Below are positions 15,990-25,171 of a stretch of DNA of 64,000 nt, piece after piece. Position numbers and translations under genes: made by a program. Location: the NCBI RefSeq assembly GCF_001602375.1, contig NZ_BCNY01000015.1, positions 496,001 to 560,000 on the forward strand, in the 5' to 3' direction. Origin of the DNA: Methanoculleus horonobensis (lineage in GTDB: Archaea > Halobacteriota > Methanomicrobia > Methanomicrobiales > Methanoculleaceae). Under the pieces are notes generated by a model, which worked only from the letters and a program-made list of their open reading frames with translations, ran no database searches and was not told the DNA's origin. Position 1 is the first letter of the stretch. Every line of letters begins with the position of its first letter.

Positions 15990-18900
15990 TCAGGCCTTCT
16001 TCAGGGTGAACCGGAACGCCGCGCCGCACTCCGGACGGCCCGGTACCCGGTCGTCGACCCGGACACGGCCGCCGTAGCGCGATACAAGCATCCGGGTGAT
16101 ATAGAGCCCAAGGCCCTGGCCGCTTTTGTGGCTCCGGCTCTGCCCGAACCGCATGAATATGGCATCTTTCATCGCATCAGGAATCCCCGGCCCGGTATCC
16201 TCGACAGAGACCACGACCTCGCCGTCGTTCTCCTCCAACCGGATGGTGACCTCGACCTCCGGCCCCCCGAACTTGATGCTGTTCCCGATGAGGTTCGTGA
16301 AGACCTCGGGAAGGAGCGCGTCGGCCATGACCACAAGATTCGTGCCGCCGTAACGGATCCGGCTCCCGGAGAAGATCGCGATCTCGTCCCGGATAACCCC
16401 GTCGAGGTCGACCGGGGCGAGCACGGCCGATTCCTTGTGGATACGGCGGATCGTCGAGACGTTCCGCAGGATCTCGATGCTTTTGCGGATACTGCCCTGG
16501 AGTTTCTGTGCGTAGGCTCTTGTCTCCCCTTCGAGCATATCGACGAGGAGATCGGTGTAGAGGCCCGAGACGTTCTCGGCGTTCCTGATGTCGTGGCTGA
16601 GGATGTCGAGGTAGAGGTTTGCCTCCCGTTCGGCCCTCTCAAGCTGCCGGATCAGTATGGTGCGCTCGACGGAGGTGCCGATCTCTCTCCCGATGGCCGT
16701 AAGAAGAGACCGGTCGGCGTCGGTGAACTGGTTGCCGCTCTTTGCAGCCACGTTCAGGGCGCCGATCACTCTCCCGTGCGCCGTGATCGGGATGCTTGCG
16801 CAGGGATGCCGTGTCTCGTCGCTCTCTCCCGGGTAGCGGAGGTTCGGGTAGTCGTCGGGGAAGAGAGTCTCTCCTGCAACCAGCACCGTTGCGTAGGGCC
16901 TGGCGGTGATATCCGGGATGTGCGGGTGTCCGGGGAACCCCTCCGGGAGGCCCTGCACGCAGACGAGCCGCGCACTCTGCCTCCCCGGCTCGATCAGGTA
17001 AATGCCGCCGCCGGCGAGATCGAGGAGGGTGAGCACCGCCGCGAGCACCTTCTCCAGCACCTCATCGAGATCCGTTGCGGACGCCGATACCCCGATGATC
17101 CGGTTTAAGACCGAGAGCTCGCGGTTATGGGCCTGGATCTCGGCCTCGGCCCGTTTCTGGCTGGTTATGTCGGTGAGCGAAGCCGTGATGCAGAGGGGGA
17201 CTCCGTCGCTGCCCCTGACCAGGCTCGCGGAGAAGACGATATAAAACGTCGTGTTGTCCCGCCTTCTTCCGATCCGCTCGCCCGTGTACCTGCCGGTGCG
17301 GACGACTTTCTCAAACGCATTCCGGCCCTCCTCCTCGTTCTGCCAGAACTCCGTGACCCGTTTCCCGATCACCTCGGTCGGGGAGTCGTAGCCCCACATG
17401 GTGAGAAACGCCTGGTTGACGTAGGTCAGGTGGCCGTCGAGGTCGGCGACGGTGAACGCGCTCGGCGACGACGCTATCGCCATATCCCGGATCCGGAGTT
17501 CCTGCTCGGCCAGCTTGCGTTCGGTGATGTCGATCCCCGAACCCATCGTGCAGATCCGTCTGCCCGCTTCATCGGTGACGACGGTGAGGGAGAGCTGCAT
17601 GGGGAAGGTCGAGCCGTCTTTTCGTCGTGATTTCACCTCGCCCGACCAGGCGCCGTCCCGGACGAGTTCCTCCCTGATCAGGTCCATCTCCCCCGGATCC
17701 CCCCAGAGCACCGAGACGTGCTGCCCGATGATCTCCTCCTCCTCCCACCCGTGTATGGCAAGGGAGGCGCGGTTGGCGTAGATGATCCTTCCGTCGTAGT
17801 CGGAGAGAGAGATGCCCTCGAGCGCCGACGCTATCGCCATATCCTTGATCCAGAGTTCGAGTTCGGCCTGCCGCTGCCGGGTCACGTCGCGGAGGGAGTA
17901 GAGCGTCCCGGTAACCCGCCCGAAATCGTCGTGTAAGGTGCTGAGCGTCTCGTCGACGAATATGGCCTCGCCGCCCCTCTTGTAGTGGCTGACGACGCCG
18001 TTCCAGGTCCCTGACGACCGGAGAGCGCTCTTCGCCGCCTCTTCGTCGTCCGGCCGGAGCCACTCGACGGTGAAGAGTTCCGAGGCCGGCCGGCCGAGCG
18101 CCTCGCTGGAGGGAACGTCGTAAAGCCGCTCCGCTGCCGGGTTCATGTAGGTGATCCGTCCATCCGTGTCGGCCGCGATCACGGCATCCTCCACCTGCGA
18201 GAGCACCTGCGCCTGGAACCTGAGCTGCTCTTCCGTCTGTTTCCGTTCGGTGACGTCGCGGCTGATCCCGAGCAGGCCCCGGACGGTGCCGTCGCTTCCC
18301 GGCATCGGGATGAGGCGCGTCTCGAACCACACCTCCCCGGCCTCACCGGGGATCTGCCCCTCCGCGGTGAAGATCTCCCCCGGAGACTCCGCTACGGCCC
18401 GGAGCACCGGAAGCCACCCTTGAACGAGATCGGGCGGAAACAGTTCCCCGATGTTCTTTCCCTGCAGGTTCTCCGGGTCTGCGCCGACCAGGCGACCGCC
18501 GGCACCGTTCACGAAGAGGATATTCCCTTCCGTGCCTACGAGGAAGATGACGTCCGGTGCGAACTCCGTAAGCGTCCGGTAGCGCTCCTCGCTCTCCCGG
18601 AGCGCCTCTGCCATGCGTGTCTCCTTGCTGATATCGACGGCGGTGGCCATGATGCAGATCGGGTTTCCGGCATCGTCCTTGAGGATGGTTGCGGTTATGT
18701 GAGCGGTAAATTCCGTCCCGCCGGCCTTTCTTCCGACGAGTTTCCCGGTACACCTGCCGCGCTCCGCAAACGTCGCAAGAACCCTCTCGACCTTGGCCGG
18801 TTCCACCCAGAACTCCGTGAGGTGCCGGCCGATAACCTCCCCGGGGTCGGTCAGCCCGCCCAGTGCGAGCAGTGATGGGTTGACGTGCGTGATGTAGCCG

Positions 18901-20060
18901 TCGAGGTCGGCGATGGCGATCGCGGCAAACGACGACTCAAGTGAGACCTTCCCGATCAGGAGTTCTCGCTCCGCCTCCTTCCTCTTCGTGATATTGGAAT
19001 GCGTCCCTGCGATCCGGAGCGGCGTCCCGCGGGCATCGCGTTCGACCACCCGGAGCCGGTCGAGCACGTAGACCCACTCTCCCGATGCGGACCTCATCCG
19101 GAACTCCATCTCGCAACGGTCGCGCTTTCCGGCGGCCATTTCGGTGAGGGCCGCCTCGACACCGTCGCGGTCGTCCGGGTGGACGAGTGCGAGGATGGCG
19201 GGGATCGTGGGCACGAACGCTCCTGGTTCGTAGCCGAGCATCGTGAAACTCCGGGTGCTGTAGTAGACCGTGCCGGCGCCGACATCCCAGTCGACCAGTC
19301 CGTCGTCTACCGCCGAGAGTGCCAGGTTCAGCCGTTCTTCGCTCCCCTGGAGCCCCTGATCCGCCCGGTTCCGCTCGGTCACATCGAGGAGCGACATCAC
19401 CGAGCGGGCGGTTCCCGGGATCAGGCCGATGGTGGCCTCGACGATATGCGTGTTGCCGGAACAGTCAATAAACGTGAAGGAGTAGTTCTTCGGCGCGGCC
19501 AGAGGGTCTCTTCGCCGGAGGGCGTGGTACTCCTTCAGCCGCCGGCGTTCGTCTTCGGATACGACAAAATCGCTCGGCCGCTTTATCCCGATGATCTCGG
19601 TGCGCGGGTATCCGGAGAGCCGCTCGAACTCCGCGTTCGCGAGCGTTATGATGCCGTTCTCCTCGATGAGGATCGTCGCCGTCCCGGTATACTCGACGAT
19701 CGCTTCGTAATCCCCGGGTTCCGGGGTTTCCCGGAGCCGGAGCACCCAGCCTCTCCCGGACGGCGTTCTCCACCCCGAGCAGTGGTATCCCCGTTCTCCT
19801 CCGCCCGGACTCCTGAACCGGCACTCGAACTCCAGAGTCCCGTTTCCGGGTGCCGCAAGCACTCTATCGGCGAGATCGCTCACCGACCCCGTCTGTCCGG
19901 GTTCGCCCTTGTGCAGGCCGAGCATCCGGCGGGAGGCCGTGTTCGCCCAGATTATGCGGGCATCCTCATCGAGCACCAGGACAGCGTCTTCCATACCGTC
20001 CAGTACCCGGTAGTCAGGCTGCGCGCCGTGCAGGCGCTCCGGAGGCTCGGCGGGGGTCAC
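15990..20060 (-). CDS. Multi-PAS/GAF sensor histidine kinase, 1356 residues
   Basis: The protein has no transmembrane segment, so it senses inside the cell. About eight PAS domains follow each other (approximate limits 17-115, 118-235, 240-370, 375-490, 495-620, 625-745, 750-870, 872-995), several ending in the PAC signature DVTERK or DITERK. A GAF domain (about 1005-1155) comes next, then the H-box DILSHDIRNAENVSGLY with the phospho-acceptor His, and a HATPase domain with N-box LIGNSIKFG and G-boxes DTGPGI and GQGLGLYIT. No receiver gene lies beside it. A GATTAATACG box near 20130 is the likely promoter. Ligands are unknown. Confidence 0.92.
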   Translation of the reverse strand: MTPAEPPERLHGAQPDYRVLDGMEDAVLVLDEDARIIWANTASRRMLGLHKGEPGQTGSVSDLADRVLAAPGNGTLEFECRFRSPGGGERGYHCSGWRTPSGRGWVLRLRETPEPGDYEAIVEYTGTATILIEENGIITLANAEFERLSGYPRTEIIGIKRPSDFVVSEDERRRLKEYHALRRRDPLAAPKNYSFTFIDCSGNTHIVEATIGLIPGTARSVMSLLDVTERNRADQGLQGSEERLNLALSAVDDGLVDWDVGAGTVYYSTRSFTMLGYEPGAFVPTIPAILALVHPDDRDGVEAALTEMAAGKRDRCEMEFRMRSASGEWVYVLDRLRVVERDARGTPLRIAGTHSNITKRKEAERELLIGKVSLESSFAAIAIADLDGYITHVNPSLLALGGLTDPGEVIGRHLTEFWVEPAKVERVLATFAERGRCTGKLVGRKAGGTEFTAHITATILKDDAGNPICIMATAVDISKETRMAEALRESEERYRTLTEFAPDVIFLVGTEGNILFVNGAGGRLVGADPENLQGKNIGELFPPDLVQGWLPVLRAVAESPGEIFTAEGQIPGEAGEVWFETRLIPMPGSDGTVRGLLGISRDVTERKQTEEQLRFQAQVLSQVEDAVIAADTDGRITYMNPAAERLYDVPSSEALGRPASELFTVEWLRPDDEEAAKSALRSSGTWNGVVSHYKRGGEAIFVDETLSTLHDDFGRVTGTLYSLRDVTRQRQAELELWIKDMAIASALEGISLSDYDGRIIYANRASLAIHGWEEEEIIGQHVSVLWGDPGEMDLIREELVRDGAWSGEVKSRRKDGSTFPMQLSLTVVTDEAGRRICTMGSGIDITERKLAEQELRIRDMAIASSPSAFTVADLDGHLTYVNQAFLTMWGYDSPTEVIGKRVTEFWQNEEEGRNAFEKVVRTGRYTGERIGRRRDNTTFYIVFSASLVRGSDGVPLCITASLTDITSQKRAEAEIQAHNRELSVLNRIIGVSASATDLDEVLEKVLAAVLTLLDLAGGGIYLIEPGRQSARLVCVQGLPEGFPGHPHIPDITARPYATVLVAGETLFPDDYPNLRYPGESDETRHPCASIPITAHGRVIGALNVAAKSGNQFTDADRSLLTAIGREIGTSVERTILIRQLERAEREANLYLDILSHDIRNAENVSGLYTDLLVDMLEGETRAYAQKLQGSIRKSIEILRNVSTIRRIHKESAVLAPVDLDGVIRDEIAIFSGSRIRYGGTNLVVMADALLPEVFTNLIGNSIKFGGPEVEVTIRLEENDGEVVVSVEDTGPGIPDAMKDAIFMRFGQSRSHKSGQGLGLYITRMLVSRYGGRVRVDDRVPGRPECGAAFRFTLKKA

Positions 20061-20263
20061 GCTCGGTTTCTCCTGCTGCCCAAGGATGCATCTTGCGGGC
20101 TGATATGGAATATGGAGATCCTCAAAACGTATTAATCTGTTCCGGTTTCAGGGTGGCGAGAAAAGTTATTGATTCGTGCGGCCGTGGCGGAGCGGGGTAT
20201 CGTGCCCGGGATTGGTGCCGGGGAAACATTCTTTGCCCGGCAGCCGCACGGGGAAAACAGGAG

Positions 20264-20884
20264 TCAGGCCTCTGCGTTCGCCGGGTCTTGCAGGCCGGCA
20301 AGAAGGTTGACCACGTCACGCCCTTTCTCCCGTGCCTCCGTGAGGGCTGTCGGATGCCCTGCGATCCCCCCGTAGCGATCGAGATCGTTTGCAATGACGT
20401 TGTCCCAGTACTCGAACCCGGTGGTGTTGAAGAAGGCGGTGATCGCCGGGAACGCCGCGTCGAAGACGTTCTCCCACCCGAGCCCCGCGGTCGAGACGAA
20501 TATCCCTTTGTGGCGAAGAACGTGGTCGGGTGCGTAGTAGAGGTTCTTCAGGATGAACTTGCGCGCCCAGAGGTACTGCGCGCGGTCGATCAGCCCCTTC
20601 GTCTCCGCCGTGATCCCCATCGAGTAGATGGGTGAGGCGAGGACCTGGACATCGGCATCGCCGATCTTTGTAAAGACCTCCGTGAGATCGTCTTTGATGA
20701 CGCAGACTCCCGTCTTATGGCAGGCGTTGCACCCCCGGCACGAGGCGTACTCGAGCGACCGCAGAACGATCTTCTCGACCTCTGCCCCCGCCTTGCGGGC
20801 GCCCTCGAGCACGGCGTCGAGCAGCGTCTCGGTGTTCCCGTGCCGCCGGGGGCTCCCGGAGATGCCGAGGACTTTTATGATCAT
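20264..20884 (-). CDS. Iron-sulfur flavoprotein (Isf type), paralogue 1
   Basis: The 206-residue protein has the flavodoxin-like FMN loop GISGSPRRHGNTETLLD and, at about residue 48, the compact cluster motif CRGCNACHKTGVC (C-x2-C-x2-C-x5-C) that binds [4Fe-4S] in methanogen Isf. The second FMN loop is SPIYSMGITAETKGLIDR. Isf proteins take electrons from ferredoxin and can reduce O2 or peroxide to water. The start overlaps the stop of the upstream paralogue by 4 bp, so both are made together, probably as hetero-oligomer or backup. Confidence 0.9.
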   Translation of the reverse strand: MIIKVLGISGSPRRHGNTETLLDAVLEGARKAGAEVEKIVLRSLEYASCRGCNACHKTGVCVIKDDLTEVFTKIGDADVQVLASPIYSMGITAETKGLIDRAQYLWARKFILKNLYYAPDHVLRHKGIFVSTAGLGWENVFDAAFPAITAFFNTTGFEYWDNVIANDLDRYGGIAGHPTALTEAREKGRDVVNLLAGLQDPANAEA

Positions 20885-21492
20885 CCCGCCCCGACCTCCC
20901 GCAGGTGCGCGACGGCTTCCCGTGCCAGGCTCTCCGCGTCGGCCTTCGCGGTCGGATGGCGCTCAATCGCGCCCTTCTCGTCGACGCCGTTCACCATCAG
21001 GTACCTGATGTCGTTGTTTTTGATATCGACGACGTGAAAGAGGCACTTCACCGACGGGATTGCCGCATCGAAGACGTTGTCCCAGTTCTGCCCGGCGGTC
21101 GAGAGGAAGATGCCCATACGTTTTCCTTTCCGCTCCGGCGGGACGACCGGGAGGTGGAGGACGTACTTCCGGGAGCGGAAGACCTGCGCCCGGTCGACCA
21201 GCGCCTTCGCCTGCGCGGCAAGCCCCATGCAGTAGATGGGGGACGCGAGGATGATGCAGTCGGCCGCGATGATCCGGTCGTGGACGTAGTCCATGTAGTC
21301 GTGCTGGACGCACCGGTTGAGCGTCTCGCAGATGTTGCACCCGCGGCAGGGCCGGATGTCGGCCTCGGCGACGACGATCTTCTCGACCGCGGCCCCTTCG
21401 GCCTCCATCGCCGCGAGCACCCAGTCGAGGAGGGTCTCGGAGTTGCCGTGACGGCGGGGCGAGGCCGCAAACGCGAGGACGTCTATGGTCAT
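20881..21492 (-). CDS. Iron-sulfur flavoprotein (Isf type), paralogue 2
   Basis: This 203-residue paralogue shows FAASPRRHGNSETLLDWVL as FMN loop and CRGCNICETLNRC (C-x2-C-x2-C-x5-C) as cluster motif near residue 48. SPIYCMGLAAQAKALVDRA is the second loop. It shares the tail pattern (WDNVFDAA and ERHPTAKADAESLA) with the following gene, showing recent common descent. It is the first of the two-gene operon. The likely role is ferredoxin-linked removal of oxygen or peroxide. Confidence 0.9.
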   Translation of the reverse strand: MTIDVLAFAASPRRHGNSETLLDWVLAAMEAEGAAVEKIVVAEADIRPCRGCNICETLNRCVQHDYMDYVHDRIIAADCIILASPIYCMGLAAQAKALVDRAQVFRSRKYVLHLPVVPPERKGKRMGIFLSTAGQNWDNVFDAAIPSVKCLFHVVDIKNNDIRYLMVNGVDEKGAIERHPTAKADAESLAREAVAHLREVGAG

Positions 21493-21540
21493 ATATGATG
21501 TGTTGTCCCGGCGAAGGCAAAAAACGTGCCGGGATTTGTT

Positions 21541-23034
21541 TCACTGCACCTTCTCCTGCGACAGCCCGATCGCGAGCGTGTAGCAGAGGCCGATCATCAC
21601 GAGCATGAACGGGAACGCCGCGGTGATCGCCATCACCTGGAGGGCGTCAAGCCCCCCGGTGAGGAGGAGGACGATCGCGACGGCGGAGAGGGAGAGTCCC
21701 CAGACGACCTTCTTGTAGTTCGGGACGACCAGGCCCCCGCCCGATGTGAGCGAGCCGAGGACGACCGTCGCGGAGTCCGCCGAGGTGATGAAGAAGACGA
21801 TCAGGAGAAGTATCGCGGCGAGCGAGAGGATTCCTGCGAACGGGTAGTGCTCGAGGAACGCGAAGAGGGCGAGTGAGACGTCCTCTCCCGCGACGGCGGC
21901 GATGCCCGCTCCCTCTTCGAGTTCGAGGTGCAGCGCCGATCCCCCGAAGATCGTGAACCAGACGAAGGTGAAGAGGGTAGGAACCGTGAGGACGGTCAGG
22001 ACGAACTCCCGGATCGTCCGTCCCCGGGATATCCGGGCGATGAAGAGCCCCACGAACGGCGACCACGAGATCCACCATGCCCAGTAAAAGACCGTCCAGT
22101 CCCTGCTCCACTCGAACCCTGCGAACGGGTAGGACTGGAGGCTCAGGTCGATGATGTTGTTGATGTAGCCGCCGAGGGTGGAGGCGAAGACGTTGAGGAC
22201 ATAAGGCGGCGATCCGAGGGCAAGGACGGCGAAGAGGAGCACCGTCGCGAGGACGATGTTGAACTTCGAGAGGACCTGGACGCCTTTCTCCACCCCGAGG
22301 ATCGCGGACGCCATAAAGAGCGCCGTCGCGATGAGGATGATCCCGATGGTGACGGAGATCGCGGACGAGAGCCCGTAGAGGTGGGTGAGCCCGCTGTGGA
22401 TCTGGAGGGCGCCGAACCCGAGCGACGTCGCGGTCCCGAAGACCGTCGCGAAGACCGCGAGCACGTCCACCGTCTTCCCGGCGGCGCCGTAGATCCGCTC
22501 GCCGAGGACAGGGTAGAAGCAGGAGCTGATCAGGGCCGGCATCCCGCGCCGGAACGAGAAATACGCAATAGAAAGGCTGACGATGGTGTAGATTGCCCAC
22601 GGGTGGATCCCCCAGTGGAAGAACGCGTAGCGCATGGCGAACGAGGCGGCGTCGGGGGATGCGGCGTCGATGAAGGGGGGCGGCTGGAGGAAGTGGACGA
22701 GCGGTTCGGAGACCCCCCAGAAGAGGAGCCCGATCCCCATCCCGGCGGCAAAGAGCATCGCGATCCAGCCGAAGAAGCTGTACTGCGGGCGTTCTGCGTC
22801 ATAGCCGAGTTTGATCGTTCCGTATCGCGAGAGCGCGACTGTGAGCGCGAAAGCGAGGAAGAAGAAGACCGATATAAGGTAGAGCCAGCTGAAGTTGTCG
22901 AGGATCGCGGCGTGGACCGCGGATGAGACCGAATCAAGGAGGTCGGGCCGCGCGATCCCGAACCCGATGAAGAAGAGGATTACCCCGGCGGAGAGGAGGA
23001 AGACCGCCTCCCTCCTGAGGTACTCACGAAGCAT
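21541..23034 (-). CDS. BCCT-family betaine/choline/carnitine transporter
   Basis: The 497-residue protein has about twelve transmembrane helices. The Na-coupling motif AGMGIGLLFWGVSEP lies near residue 97, and the family signature FYWAWWISWSPFVGLFIARI near residue 310 contains the aromatic substrate box. These match glycine-betaine carriers of the BCCT family, which use sodium to import compatible solutes. Long N- and C-terminal osmosensor tails are lacking. Its start overlaps the universal stress protein gene by 11 bp, suggesting joint osmotic or energy stress control. Together with ablA/ablB it points to salt adaptation. Confidence 0.93.
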   Translation of the reverse strand: MLREYLRREAVFLLSAGVILFFIGFGIARPDLLDSVSSAVHAAILDNFSWLYLISVFFFLAFALTVALSRYGTIKLGYDAERPQYSFFGWIAMLFAAGMGIGLLFWGVSEPLVHFLQPPPFIDAASPDAASFAMRYAFFHWGIHPWAIYTIVSLSIAYFSFRRGMPALISSCFYPVLGERIYGAAGKTVDVLAVFATVFGTATSLGFGALQIHSGLTHLYGLSSAISVTIGIILIATALFMASAILGVEKGVQVLSKFNIVLATVLLFAVLALGSPPYVLNVFASTLGGYINNIIDLSLQSYPFAGFEWSRDWTVFYWAWWISWSPFVGLFIARISRGRTIREFVLTVLTVPTLFTFVWFTIFGGSALHLELEEGAGIAAVAGEDVSLALFAFLEHYPFAGILSLAAILLLIVFFITSADSATVVLGSLTSGGGLVVPNYKKVVWGLSLSAVAIVLLLTGGLDALQVMAITAAFPFMLVMIGLCYTLAIGLSQEKVQ

Positions 23035-23854
23035 TGCGGCTCCCCTGTTGCGGCACGAGGAAGATCGATGCGCTCGACCCGGTCACGATCCGCTCCGCCG
23101 TGTACCCCATCGGGGCGGAGAGAAACGCCGGGCTCTTTCTCCCGAGGACGACGACGTCGGCCTCGATCCGGTCGGAGACGTGGAGCACCTGCGCGGCGGG
23201 GTCCCCGATCCGCTGCTCGGCGGTGACGCGCTCGAAGTACGGGCGGAGTTCTTCCGCCACCGCGTTCAGTTGCTCATCAACGGCCTCACGCCGCACCCGC
23301 TCCGCCAGCGGATCGGCCATCCTCCCCCTGACGTGGAGGACGTGGCACCAGGCTCCCCGGAACTCCATCACGTAGGGGAGCGGGCGGGCGGACGTCTCGT
23401 CGAGGTCGGTCGCGTAGAGGACGGCAAGGTCGCTATGGCCGGGCTCCGCCCCGTCGTCGGGCAGGCGGGGCCGGACTTTGTGGACGAATACGGGAACGTC
23501 GGCAAGCCGGAGGAGATCCCGCGAGACGCTCCCGAGGAGCATCGTCTCGATGTGCCACCGCCGCTTCGCCTTCATGTAGATGCCGTCGACACCCTCGAGG
23601 AGCGCCGTCTCCGCGATTGCCGAGGCGATGTGGCCTTCCCCGGTCTTCACCTCCACGACGAGCCCCGTCTCTTCGAGCGCCTCCGCGAGAAGCGTGAGCC
23701 ACGAGAGGTCGGCTCCCCGGAAGAACGATCCGGGTTCGTTCACATGGTAGAGGCAGACCGAGCTCGCCCCGAGGCTCTTGAGGATCGTTCCGGCCTTCCT
23801 CAGTTCTTCGGGCCTCTCTCCGTAGGCAACCGGAATCAACGTCTTCTCAAACAT
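23024..23854 (-). CDS. Universal stress protein, tandem UspA domains
   Basis: The 276-residue protein carries two Usp domains. The first is at residues 1-135 (FEKTLIPVAYGERPEEL at the start). The second is at about 140-270, with the ATP-binding signature VVLGRKSPAFLSAPMG then GSSASIFLVPQ. The first domain's glycine motif is weaker, so only the second probably binds nucleotide. The gene precedes and overlaps the BCCT carrier. In known systems Usp partners modulate transporter activity, which is the inference here. Confidence 0.9.
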   Translation of the reverse strand: MFEKTLIPVAYGERPEELRKAGTILKSLGASSVCLYHVNEPGSFFRGADLSWLTLLAEALEETGLVVEVKTGEGHIASAIAETALLEGVDGIYMKAKRRWHIETMLLGSVSRDLLRLADVPVFVHKVRPRLPDDGAEPGHSDLAVLYATDLDETSARPLPYVMEFRGAWCHVLHVRGRMADPLAERVRREAVDEQLNAVAEELRPYFERVTAEQRIGDPAAQVLHVSDRIEADVVVLGRKSPAFLSAPMGYTAERIVTGSSASIFLVPQQGSRNAS

Positions 23855-23875
23855 CCCCTGAACACCTCAAGAACG

Positions 23876-23892
23876 CCGGGTGCCGCCCGGCA
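23876..23892. promoter_or_regulatory. GC hairpin in the leader of the Usp-BCCT operon
   Basis: GCCGGGTGCCGCCCGGC forms a 6-bp stem with a 5-base loop. It lies about 20 bp upstream of the Usp start and downstream of an ATTAATG box near 23925 on the minus strand. It would therefore be in the leader of the transcript. Function unknown; it has no T-run and is not a terminator. Confidence 0.35.
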
Positions 23893-24031
23893 AATCCTGA
23901 ATACTCGTAACTTCGGGGTTTCGGCACCATTAATGCACCGAAGTCGATCCCGGGTCTGTCCGGAGGCGTCGGATCTCCTGCGTATCATAGCGTCGGGGGA
24001 TCGGCCGCGACCGTTCGGGAAAAAGATAATT

Positions 24032-24676
24032 TTAGAGGTTCTTGAAGCAGAGGTACCAGTCTTTGCACTCGTAGCCTTCCTGCATCCGCTTCTCGATCTC
24101 TTCGGGGGTCTTCGGCGCCGGGACGATGACCTTCTCACCGGGCTCCCAGTTCGCCGGCGTCGCGACGCCGTGCTTGTCGGATGTCTGGAGGGCCTTCGTG
24201 AGCCGGAGAATCTCGGGCATCGATCGGCCGTTGGACATCGGGTAGTAGAGCATGGCCCGCATGACGCCCTTGTCGTCGATGAAGAAGACCGTCCTGATCG
24301 TGGAGGTGGTGCTCTGGCCGGGGTGGAGCATCCCGTAGCGTTTGGCGACCTTCATATCGAGGTCGGCGATGATGGGGAACGGGATCTCGACGCCCATCTT
24401 CTCCTTGATGTTCCTGACCCACGCAAGGTGCGAGTGGACGCTGTCGATCGAGAGGCCGACGAGCTGGACGTTCAGTTCCTTGAGTTCGTCGGCGATCGCG
24501 GCGAAGGCCATGAACTCCGTGGTGCAGACCGGCGTGAAGTCGGCCGGGTGGGAGAAGAGGATGACCCACTTCCCCTTGAGATCCGAGAGTTTCAGGCGTC
24601 CGTGGGTTGTCAGCACGTCGAATTCCGGCGCTTTCTCGCCGATAACCGGCATCTGAAGCAGTTCTTCGGGTTCCAT
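24032..24676 (-). CDS. Peroxiredoxin, archaeal 1-Cys/Prx6 type
   Basis: The 214-residue protein contains the peroxidatic Cys in SHPADFTPVCTTEFMAF near residue 50 with the PxxxT/SxxC frame. Near the C-terminus two further Cys lie in YECKDWYLC, the C-x5-C pair used for resolution in archaeal thioredoxin peroxidases. It reduces peroxides with electrons from a thioredoxin-like donor. It is the last gene of a minus-strand operon: zinc ribbon, desulforedoxin-like protein, CMD protein, peroxiredoxin, with gaps of 3-10 bp. Confidence 0.94.
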   Translation of the reverse strand: MEPEELLQMPVIGEKAPEFDVLTTHGRLKLSDLKGKWVILFSHPADFTPVCTTEFMAFAAIADELKELNVQLVGLSIDSVHSHLAWVRNIKEKMGVEIPFPIIADLDMKVAKRYGMLHPGQSTTSTIRTVFFIDDKGVMRAMLYYPMSNGRSMPEILRLTKALQTSDKHGVATPANWEPGEKVIVPAPKTPEEIEKRMQEGYECKDWYLCFKNL

Positions 24677-24679
24677 GAT

Positions 24680-25030
24680 TCACTTCCTCGGGCGGTTGCC
24701 CAGGTACTCCTCGAGGGCGGTCTTGCCGTGGACGTAGGCCGGCATCCCCGCGAGCAGGAACGCGACCCTGAGCCCTTCCTCGATCTCCTCCTTCGATACG
24801 CCGATGCTCCCGGCACCGGCCATCTGCGCCCGGACGGCGTGCCCGTCCCGGAGCGCGGCCGCAATCGCGATCGCGATGACCTTCTTCGTCTGCTTCGAGA
24901 GAGCGCCGTCGGCCCAGATCATCTGGTCGAGCCCCATCACGCTCGCGTAGAGGTCGGGGTCGGTCTCTTTGAGTTCCTTGAAGATTACGGGAATTTTGCC
25001 GATCTTCTCTTCGAGTCTCTTCTCTTCCAT
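24680..25030 (-). CDS. Carboxymuconolactone decarboxylase-family protein without CxxC
   Basis: The 116-residue product is of the CMD/AhpD fold, with the conserved helix pair KKVIAIAIAAALRDGHAVRAQMAGA and EEIEEGLRVAFLLAG. In AhpD-like thiol peroxidase partners the first helix carries CxxC followed by His. Here the position reads GHAVRAQ and no Cys occurs in the protein, so thiol chemistry is ruled out. The ATG at 25030 has GAGGAG at the right distance; a GTG nine bases upstream overlaps the previous stop. Its place directly before peroxiredoxin suggests a structural or small-molecule role in the same response. Confidence 0.85.
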   Translation of the reverse strand: MEEKRLEEKIGKIPVIFKELKETDPDLYASVMGLDQMIWADGALSKQTKKVIAIAIAAALRDGHAVRAQMAGAGSIGVSKEEIEEGLRVAFLLAGMPAYVHGKTALEEYLGNRPRK

Positions 25031-25035
25031 ACCGA

Positions 25036-25161
25036 TCACTCCTCGAGCACCATCGCCTCGCCGCAGCAGACCAGTTCGCCGCCGCCGGCTTCCAGCACCT
25101 GGACAACGTTTCCGCAGATCTCGCAGTGGTAGACCTGCCCTTTTGCCGATACGTTCACCAT
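25036..25161 (-). CDS. Desulforedoxin-like mini protein (41 residues)
   Basis: This short gene encodes 41 residues, starting [20 protein letters not shown] and ending [14 protein letters not shown]. The four Cys in CEIC and CC form the rubredoxin-type iron site of desulforedoxin and the N-terminal domain of desulfoferrodoxin. A GAGGTGAG ribosome site precedes the ATG. It lacks the superoxide-reductase domain, so it is a stand-alone electron carrier, probably feeding the peroxiredoxin or another reductase. It is 10 bp after the zinc ribbon gene, and its stop abuts the CMD gene. Confidence 0.9.
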   Translation of the reverse strand: MVNVSAKGQVYHCEICGNVVQVLEAGGGELVCCGEAMVLEE

Positions 25162-25171
25162 TCTTCTCACC

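Noticed and set aside
23876-23892. GC hairpin as a transcription terminator of the peroxiredoxin operon or Usp gene
   Set aside because: It has no T-run, lies upstream of the Usp start on that strand and archaea rarely use such terminators.
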